From NCBI GenBank assembly GCA_028690255.1, contig JAQVBP010000074.1, forward strand, positions 5,077 through 13,771: DNA of 8,695 nucleotides, in the 5' to 3' direction. Of this stretch, positions 4,862-8,695 are shown piece after piece; the first letter of the stretch is position 1; each line of letters opens with the position of its first letter. The notes beneath the pieces were generated by a model. The model was not told the origin of the DNA, made no database searches, and was given only the letters and a program-made list of their open reading frames with translations. The DNA comes from Methanosarcinaceae archaeon (GTDB lineage: Archaea > Halobacteriota > Methanosarcinia > Methanosarcinales > Methanosarcinaceae). The position numbers and the translations under genes are program-made.

Positions 4862-4915
4862 CCGTAGTAAGCTGAAACAGCTGCTTGAATGGGAATGTTC
4901 AACACTACGGGGAGG
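4862..4915 (+). promoter_or_regulatory. Three-way-junction RNA leader of rpl1, candidate autoregulatory site
   Basis: Outer stem P1 pairs CCGTAGT (4862-4868) with ACTACGG (4904-4910), 7 of 7. Inside it, P2 is AGCTG-AAA-CAGCT (4870-4882), and P3 pairs TTGAA (4885-4889) with TTCAA (4898-4902) around TGGGAATG. Only 1-2 unpaired bases link the stems. The Shine-Dalgarno GGAGG (4911-4915) follows P1 without a gap, so the fold would stack against, or limit, ribosome loading at the ATG at 4922. In haloarchaea and Methanococcus, L1 represses its own operon by binding an mRNA site resembling its 23S site. I could not align this leader to that site, so regulation by L1 is inferred from position and fold. 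Confidence 0.55.
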
Positions 4916-4921
4916 AACATA

Positions 4922-5563
4922 ATGGTAGAAGAACATATATTGGAAGCTGTCAAGAAAGTAGTTGAGGAGTCGCCCGAGCGCAAATTTTCAGAAAGCGTGG
5001 ACCTGGCGATTAACTTAAAGAACCTTGACATGAACCAACCAAAGAACAGAGTCGATGAAGAAGTGATTCTTCCAAGAGGACTTGGAAAGACACTGAAAAT
5101 CGGTGTATTTGCAAAAGGTGACGTGGGGCTTAAGGCAAGGGATGCCGGTGCTGCATACGTTATTTCTGAAGAAGAATTAGATGAACTGGCTGAGGATAAG
5201 GCAAAAGCCAGAAGCCTTGCAAATGAATGTGACATTTTTATTGCAGAAACTCAGTTCATGCCGATTATCGGTAAGAAGCTCGGTATTGTCCTCGGACCCA
5301 GAGGTAAAATGCCGATTCCGCTTCTTCCAAACAAGGACGTAAACGAGCTGATTCAGAGCAAGCAAAGCGCAATCAAGCTCAGGTCAAAGGACAAGCTTAC
5401 CTTCCATGTTTCCATAGGTAGAAGAGACATGGATTCCGAAGCATTAGCTGAAAATATCGAGGCTGTTGTGGCCCGGGTAGAGCGCTCTCTTGAGAAGGGC
5501 AGGCAAAACCTGAAGTCCATATATGTCACGACAACCATGGGCAAATCCGAGAGGGTGGTGTAA
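4922..5563 (+). CDS. rpl1: 50S ribosomal protein L1
   Basis: This 213-residue protein forms the mobile L1 stalk that helps move deacylated tRNA out of the E site. In many prokaryotes it also represses its own operon. The family signature is clear: IAETQFMPIIGKKLGIVLG (residues 107-125) followed by PRGKMPIPLLPNKD (126-139), with the C-terminal 'TFHVSIGRRDM' strand and 'YVTTTMGKSERVV' end. Domain II, between about residues 65 and 155, includes GVFAKGDVGLKARDAGA. The start is the ATG at 4922, 6 bases past GGAGG. An in-frame ATG at 4889 lies within the leader fold and has no such site. The stop is 1 base before the rpl10 ATG, so the genes are coupled. Confidence 0.97.
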   Translation: MVEEHILEAVKKVVEESPERKFSESVDLAINLKNLDMNQPKNRVDEEVILPRGLGKTLKIGVFAKGDVGLKARDAGAAYVISEEELDELAEDKAKARSLANECDIFIAETQFMPIIGKKLGIVLGPRGKMPIPLLPNKDVNELIQSKQSAIKLRSKDKLTFHVSIGRRDMDSEALAENIEAVVARVERSLEKGRQNLKSIYVTTTMGKSERVV

Positions 5564-5564
5564 G

Positions 5565-6593
5565 ATGGTAGAAGCTGAGCATCACACCGAGCACGTCCCG
5601 CAGTGGAAGAAGGATGAAATCGAGAATATTAAAGAACTCGTCCGGACACACAACATTTTCGGAATGGTGGGGATCGAAGGAATCCGTGCCTCTCAGATCC
5701 AGAAGATGCGGAGAAACTTAAAAGACGTTGCCGTGCTCAAGGTTTCCAGAAACTCTCTCGTCGAGCGTGCTCTGGAAGACCTCGGAGAAGAAATCCCGGG
5801 GATGAAGGATTTCATCGACAGGCAGACAGCCCTTATCTTCACAAATGAAAACCCTTTCAAGCTTTACAAGCTGCTTGAAGGTACAAAGACTCCTTCTCCG
5901 ATAAAGGGGGGCGCGATTGCCCCTATTGACATCATTGTTCAGAAAGGCCCGACCAGTTTCCCGCCAGGCCCTATACTGGGTGAATTCCAGAGTGCAGGAA
6001 TTCCCGCCGCAATCGAAGCAGGGAAAGTCGCGGTCAAGGAAACAAAAGTTGTCTGTAAGGAAGGGGAAGCCGTCCCGCAAAAGCTTGCCACGATGCTGTC
6101 CAAGCTTGAGATCTACCCCCTTGTAGTGGGGCTGGACTTAAGAGCAGTCTACGAAGCCGGGACGATTTATCAACCCGACGTCCTTGCAGTCGATGAAAGC
6201 AAGTACTTTGCAGACATCGTCAGGGCAACTCAGAACGCTTTCAACTTATCTGTCAACGCAGCATACCCGACTGTTGCAACAATCAACACTCTGCTTGCAA
6301 AAGCCTTTGCGGAAGCAAAGAACCTGGGTGTCAATGCTGTTGTGCTTGAACCGGGAGTCATGGATATCCTGCTGGCAAAGGCCCACGGAGAAATGACTTC
6401 AGTTGCATCCGCAGCCGCTGACAGAAACGCAGACGCCGTGGACGACGACCTGAGGGAGGTCCTCGGAGCCGCAGCAAGCGCAGCAGCTGCCACAACCGCA
6501 GCAGTTGAAGTATCTGAAGAAGTAGAAGAAGCAGAAGAAGAAGAAGACTCCGAAGAAGACGGCATGGCCGGCCTTGGAGCCCTTTTCGGATAA
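5565..6593 (+). CDS. rpl10: 50S ribosomal protein L10 (archaeal P0)
   Basis: This 342-residue protein is the base of the ribosomal stalk and holds several L12 dimers. The N-terminal rRNA-binding part (about residues 10-110) contains IFGMVGIEGIRASQIQKMRR and VLKVSRNSLVERAL. The archaeal/eukaryotic P0 insertion (about 110-185) contains SPIKGGAIAP and GPTSFPPGPILGE. The spine helices that bind L12 lie about 230-285. An Ala-rich hinge (300-315) leads to an acidic tail ending in SEEDGMAGLGALFG, shared with L12, which recruits translation factors. The start at 5565 has GGTGGTG (5554-5560) within the end of rpl1. An earlier in-frame ATG at 5523 would overlap rpl1 by 41 bases and lacks a site. The length is normal for archaeal P0. 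Confidence 0.97.
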   Translation: MVEAEHHTEHVPQWKKDEIENIKELVRTHNIFGMVGIEGIRASQIQKMRRNLKDVAVLKVSRNSLVERALEDLGEEIPGMKDFIDRQTALIFTNENPFKLYKLLEGTKTPSPIKGGAIAPIDIIVQKGPTSFPPGPILGEFQSAGIPAAIEAGKVAVKETKVVCKEGEAVPQKLATMLSKLEIYPLVVGLDLRAVYEAGTIYQPDVLAVDESKYFADIVRATQNAFNLSVNAAYPTVATINTLLAKAFAEAKNLGVNAVVLEPGVMDILLAKAHGEMTSVASAAADRNADAVDDDLREVLGAAASAAAATTAAVEVSEEVEEAEEEEDSEEDGMAGLGALFG

Positions 6594-6620
6594 TCATATT
6601 ACATTTACAATTAATTAATA

Positions 6621-6627
6621 GGTGATC
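6621..6627 (+). promoter_or_regulatory. Shine-Dalgarno of rpl12
   Basis: GGTGATC is a near-perfect complement of the archaeal 16S 3' end and lies 3 bases before the ATG at 6631. An in-frame GTG at 6622 is part of this site and is therefore not the start. Such a strong site suits the protein needed in most copies per ribosome. Confidence 0.85.
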
Positions 6628-6630
6628 AAG

Positions 6631-6933
6631 ATGGAATACATATACGCAGCACTCTTATTGCACAATGCAGGTAAAGATCTTACAGAAGAAACAATCACTG
6701 CCGTTCTCGGGGCAGCAGGTATCGAAGTTAACGAATCCAGAGTAAAGGCCCTCATCGCAGCCCTCGACGGCGTCGACATCGAAGAAGCCATCGCACAGGC
6801 AGCATTCGCAGCCCCCGCAGCAGCAGTCGCAGCAGCACCCGCTGAAGCAGTTGCAGAAGCAGTTGTAGAGGAAGAAGAAGAAGACGAATCCGAAGAAGAC
6901 GGCATGGCCGGCCTCGGCGCCCTCTTCGGCTAA
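6631..6933 (+). CDS. rpl12: 50S ribosomal protein L12 (archaeal P1)
   Basis: This 100-residue stalk protein forms dimers on the L10 spine helices and recruits GTPase factors. The N-terminal helical dimerisation domain (residues 1-58) begins MEYIYAALLLHNAGK and includes LTEETITAVLGAAGIEVNE. An Ala/Pro-rich hinge (60-80) follows, then an acidic stretch of Glu and Asp, ending in SEEDGMAGLGALFG as in L10. It is unrelated in sequence to bacterial L7/L12. The 37-base spacing from rpl10 and the strong Shine-Dalgarno suggest high independent translation within one mRNA. It is the last gene of the operon, with a terminator 15 bases past the stop. Confidence 0.97.
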   Translation: MEYIYAALLLHNAGKDLTEETITAVLGAAGIEVNESRVKALIAALDGVDIEEAIAQAAFAAPAAAVAAAPAEAVAEAVVEEEEEDESEEDGMAGLGALFG

Positions 6934-6947
6934 GTTTTATTTTCTTT

Positions 6948-6978
6948 GTCCGCCTCAGGGCGGGCAACCTTTTTTTTT
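6948..6978 (+). terminator. Stem-loop and nine-T terminator of the L1-L10-L12 operon
   Basis: A 7-bp stem, GTCCGCC (6948-6954) with GGCGGGC (6959-6965), including one G-T pair, closes the loop TCAG. It is followed by AACC and nine T (6970-6978). It looks like a bacterial intrinsic terminator, and the T-tract also suits archaeal termination. It marks the end of the ribosomal operon. Confidence 0.8.
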
Positions 6979-7078
6979 GATTTGCATAACTTATTACAAA
7001 TAATTACATTTGAAACCCTGTATCCTAACATATCACTCTTTTTTCTTGAAGGTCGTTTCAGAACTGCCGGACCGACGG

Positions 7079-7086
7079 ATATAATA
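7079..7086 (+). promoter_or_regulatory. Candidate TATA box of the radical SAM gene
   Basis: ATATAATA lies about 31-38 bases before the ATG at 7117 and would give a leader of roughly 10 bases. TTACAAATAA (6994-7003) is an alternative with a longer leader that would keep the GGTTAAG at 7104. Confidence 0.35.
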
Positions 7087-7116
7087 CGATCGCAAAAAAA
7101 GAAGGTTAAGATCATC

Positions 7117-8106
7117 ATGTCCCGATTCGACCCCCTTCTCGCGGCCAGGGCCCTCTGGCAGATAAGAGTTAAAAAACGCCCCTTCGTCCTCTCCCACGGA
7201 GTTAACGCCCGCTGCAATATGCGCTGCGGTTTCTGCGAGTACTGGAAGGAAACCGGGCCAGAACCAGCCCGGGAAGAGGTTTTCAAGCTTCTGGAGGACG
7301 CGAAAGCTTTTGGCATAGGGGTTTACAACGCCTGGACCACGGAACCTCTCCTCAGAAAAGACCTGCCTGAAATCATGGCCCACGCCAAAAAACTGGGCCT
7401 TATTACCTCGATGGTCACAAACGGCAAGCTCCTTTACGAAAGGGCCGGGGAGCTTAAAGATGTGGACTTTCTCTCGGTTTCCGTGGACGGAATTAAGAAC
7501 TATGAAGAAATCCGGAAGATGAAATTCGAAACCCTGCTCAAGGGCATAAAGAAGGCCCGGGATGTCAGGGAAATGCAGAATAAGGGCCCTATTCTCATGA
7601 ACTGCGTCCTGAGCGGTAAAAACCTGGACGATATCGAGGGCCTGATAGAACTTGCAAAGGAGCTGGGCGTTAAAATCTCCTTTGAACCCGTGCACGAATT
7701 TCCGGGAATAGCCAGCGAGACCTGGAACGATATAGGGATTCGGGACGAGGAAAAGTTCAGGCGCACCGTTGACCGGATAATCGAAATGAAAAAAGAGGGT
7801 TATCCTATTATCAACTCCAGGACCTACCTCCGCATGGTCAGGGACCGGGACATGGCCTATAAATGCCGGGCCAGCGGGGTTATAATAAACGTCACCCACG
7901 ACGGAACGGCCGAGGCCTGCCGGGTGCAGCACGAGCCCCTCGGAAATGTGATGAGGGACGGATTCGAGAAAGTCTGGAAGGAATCGGCGGGGCGGCGGGA
8001 AAAGCTTGTTGAAAATTGTGAGGGCTGTCTCTTTTTCGGGTATACGGAAAATAGTTTGATGCAGAGTTTCAGGCCGGAAGTCATACTGAACTACGAATGG
8101 ATGTAA
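7117..8106 (+). CDS. Radical SAM protein with C-terminal auxiliary-cluster (Twitch/SPASM-like) domain
   Basis: This 329-residue protein has the radical SAM motif CNMRCGFC (C33, C37, C40) after the strand FVLSHGVNAR. This motif holds the [4Fe-4S] cluster that splits S-adenosylmethionine. The usual GGEP motif reads TTEP (residues 74-77). A later strand, LSVSVDGI (119-126), fits the TIM-barrel core. Four more cysteines, C250, C268, C301 and C304 (C-x17-C ... C-x2-C), match a Twitch- or SPASM-like domain with one auxiliary cluster, including 'VTHDGTAEACRVQHEPLGNVM'. Enzymes of this build modify peptides, cofactors or lipids; the substrate here is not evident, and no precursor peptide is seen nearby. 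The ATG at 7117 is chosen because the reading frame upstream runs back through the ribosomal terminator. GGTT at 7104 is a weak ribosome site. It is a separate unit after the terminator. Confidence 0.88.
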   Translation: MSRFDPLLAARALWQIRVKKRPFVLSHGVNARCNMRCGFCEYWKETGPEPAREEVFKLLEDAKAFGIGVYNAWTTEPLLRKDLPEIMAHAKKLGLITSMVTNGKLLYERAGELKDVDFLSVSVDGIKNYEEIRKMKFETLLKGIKKARDVREMQNKGPILMNCVLSGKNLDDIEGLIELAKELGVKISFEPVHEFPGIASETWNDIGIRDEEKFRRTVDRIIEMKKEGYPIINSRTYLRMVRDRDMAYKCRASGVIINVTHDGTAEACRVQHEPLGNVMRDGFEKVWKESAGRREKLVENCEGCLFFGYTENSLMQSFRPEVILNYEWM

Positions 8107-8163
8107 CACCCGATTTGCGCTTCGGCACCCGAGTTGTGCTTCGGCACCCGATTTGCGCTTCGG
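8107..8163. repeat. Three 19-bp tandem repeats after the radical SAM gene
   Basis: Units CACCCGATTTGCGCTTCGG (8107-8125 and 8145-8163) flank CACCCGAGTTGTGCTTCGG (8126-8144), which differs at two bases. The array starts at the first base after the TAA. Each unit ends in CTTCGG and begins with CACCCGA, so CCGA/TCGG can pair within or between units. Function is unknown. Confidence 0.9.
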
Positions 8164-8168
8164 GATCA

Positions 8169-8313
8169 CAGGAAATCGAAGATTTCCTGGGAGTTGCACT
8201 GTAAGTGCAACAGCACGCGTCCTTTTCGCTCACTGCGCTCGCTCAAGAGGACCAAAAAGTTGTATTTGGATATGTTTGGTGAAATAACAATACAACTTGA
8301 ATACCATATTCAA
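8169..8313. repeat. Chain of palindromes, mostly with three-base loops
   Basis: Several inverted repeats follow one another: CAGGAAATC / GATTTCCTG around GAA (8169-8189); GTTGCACT / AGTGCAAC around GTA (8193-8211); GTCCTTTT / AAGAGGAC (8219-8226 with 8245-8252, one T-G pair) enclosing two copies of CGCTCRCT; AAGTTGTATT / AATACAACTT (8257-8266 with 8289-8298); and TTGAATA / TATTCAA around CCA (8297-8313). All but the one T-G pair are perfect. A short TTGC-GTA-GCAA follows at 8329-8339. No gene is seen. The pattern resembles dispersed palindromic elements in methanogen intergenic DNA. Confidence 0.85.
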
Positions 8314-8360
8314 TCGTTTTTATCACGCTTGCGTAGCAAACAGCCTTTTCCGGAATGAAA

Positions 8361-8541
8361 TGTGAACTACCGCTCGGCTAAAGACCGACCGGCTTCCTGC
8401 TTCATACCCCGGAGCAACCTCCACGAGTCCACAGGCTCTTCCCGCCGTCCCGGCGGTGTATCTTTAAATAGTTCTCTTCGCTTGGTTATTTTCCAGTTAC
8501 ACTGGAAATCCCACAAATTTCCAATTTGTGCGATCGCAAAA
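8361..8541 (-). mobile_element. IS200/IS605-type right end with tnpB tail remnant (copy 2)
   Basis: Read on the - strand, the frame from 8460 gives YTAGTAGRACG, then APGYEAGSR, typical of a TnpB tail. The DNA GAAGCAGGAAGCCGG then enters a hairpin (CCGGTCGG / CCGAGCGG around TCTTTAG, at 8392-8370) and ends GTAGTTCAC (8370-8362). This hairpin-plus-TTCAC right end is characteristic of IS200/IS605 elements, where it also forms the 3' part of the TnpB guide RNA. Upstream (8541 down to 8490) lie GCGATCGC, CACAAATT-TCC-AATTTGTG and TTTCCAGT-TAC-ACTGGAAA, shared with copy 1. Stop codons interrupt the tail frame, and the catalytic part of tnpB is missing, so it is a remnant or a non-autonomous derivative. 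Confidence 0.65.
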
Positions 8542-8560
8542 GTGAGTAAGATTAAAATGC

Positions 8561-8590
8561 ATTATTAATATTAATATTAATATTAATATT
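8561..8590. repeat. ATTAAT microsatellite
   Basis: ATTAAT is repeated four times (8564-8587), flanked by further ATT. It is a simple A/T repeat with a 6-bp period and no evident function. Confidence 0.85.
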
Positions 8591-8629
8591 TTGGTATTAA
8601 ACCTTATATTGAAAAGTGGACGCTTATAT

Positions 8630-8652
8630 CCCCTGAGCTAAAGACTCAGGGG
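8630..8652. repeat. Hairpin with an IS605-like loop near the right edge
   Basis: Arms CCCCTGAG (8630-8637) and CTCAGGGG (8645-8652) pair perfectly around CTAAAGA. This loop is identical to that of the copy 2 right-end hairpin (8378-8384). It may be the right-end hairpin of another IS200/IS605-type element reaching in from beyond the window on the - strand, or a terminator on the + strand (TTTT follows). The flanking TTCAC end is absent. A perfect palindrome, ATAAAATTTTAT, lies at 8669-8680. Confidence 0.5.
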
Positions 8653-8695
8653 TTTTACGCTGCGTTCTATAAAATTTTATTCCTGTCCCTGTCTA

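Noticed and set aside
4889..4921. ATG at 4889 as the rpl1 start
   Set aside because: It lies inside the leader hairpin with no Shine-Dalgarno. The ATG at 4922 follows GGAGG, and MVEE matches the family start as I know it.
5523..5564. ATG at 5523 as the rpl10 start
   Set aside because: It would overlap the end of rpl1 by 41 bases and adds a stretch unlike L10. ATG at 5565 has GGTGGTG before it.
6230..6967. Ser-, Leu- and Arg-rich frames on the - strand over rpl10 and rpl12
   Set aside because: They are mirror images of the Ala- and Glu-rich tails of the stalk proteins.
6946..7116. Upstream extension of the radical SAM frame
   Set aside because: It would begin at the ribosomal operon terminator and translate the T-tract as Phe residues. 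ATG at 7117 starts a normal radical SAM N-terminus.
7033..8199. 388-codon frame on the - strand
   Set aside because: It lies antisense to the radical SAM gene, which has clear motifs. A long antisense frame is a by-product of codon bias in a GC-richer gene.
8134..8568. Two short + strand frames (8134-8358 and 8362-8568)
   Set aside because: They read through 19-bp repeats, palindromes and the reverse of a tnpB tail. No ribosome sites or protein features are seen.

Overview
The window looks like chromosomal DNA from a methanogenic euryarchaeon of the Methanosarcina type. The evidence is archaeal-type ribosomal proteins (a long P0-like L10 and a 100-residue P1-like L12 sharing an acidic tail ending in GMAGLGALFG), an archaeal FtsZ1, a short Sec61-gamma type SecE, an archaeal NusG/Spt5, a UPF0215 (DUF99) protein, Shine-Dalgarno sites of the GGTGATC/GGAGG type, TATA boxes, and long repeat-rich intergenic DNA. 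The genus is an inference from remembered protein similarity; no search was run.

Layout, all genes on the + strand: the 3' end of an AAA ATPase gene, probably the proteasome-activating nucleotidase (1-108); a UPF0215/DUF99 gene (300-890); ftsZ1 (1202-2326); secE and nusG, overlapping by one base (2811-3032, 3032-3493); a 686-bp gap; rpl11 (4180-4665); a 256-bp gap with a structured leader; rpl1, rpl10 and rpl12 close together (4922-6933) with a strong terminator; a radical SAM gene with four C-terminal cysteines (7117-8106); and a 589-bp gene-free tail full of palindromes and insertion-sequence remains.

The core is the classic cell division / protein export / transcription elongation / ribosomal stalk cluster. 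FtsZ1 serves division, SecE the Sec channel, and Spt5 RNA polymerase processivity. L11, L1, L10 and L12 build the GTPase-associated centre and the L1 stalk. The L11 gene has its own promoter region. The L1-L10-L12 genes follow a separate leader that can fold into a three-way junction ending directly at the Shine-Dalgarno of L1, a good candidate for autoregulation.

The unusual material is between the genes: (i) ten 14-bp tandem repeats in the presumed 5' leader of rpl11, whose TACAGTA and TACTGTA cores are reverse complements; (ii) two degenerate tnpB-tail/right-end remnants of IS200/IS605-type elements, at 3787-3940 (+) and 8361-8541 (-), which share a block of palindromes although they lie about 4.6 kb apart in opposite orientation; (iii) a run of short palindromes, mostly with 3-nt loops, after the radical SAM gene; and (iv) three 19-bp repeats right after its stop codon. 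No CRISPR array, rRNA or tRNA is seen. No complete new protein system is seen; the best leads are RNA and repeat structures.
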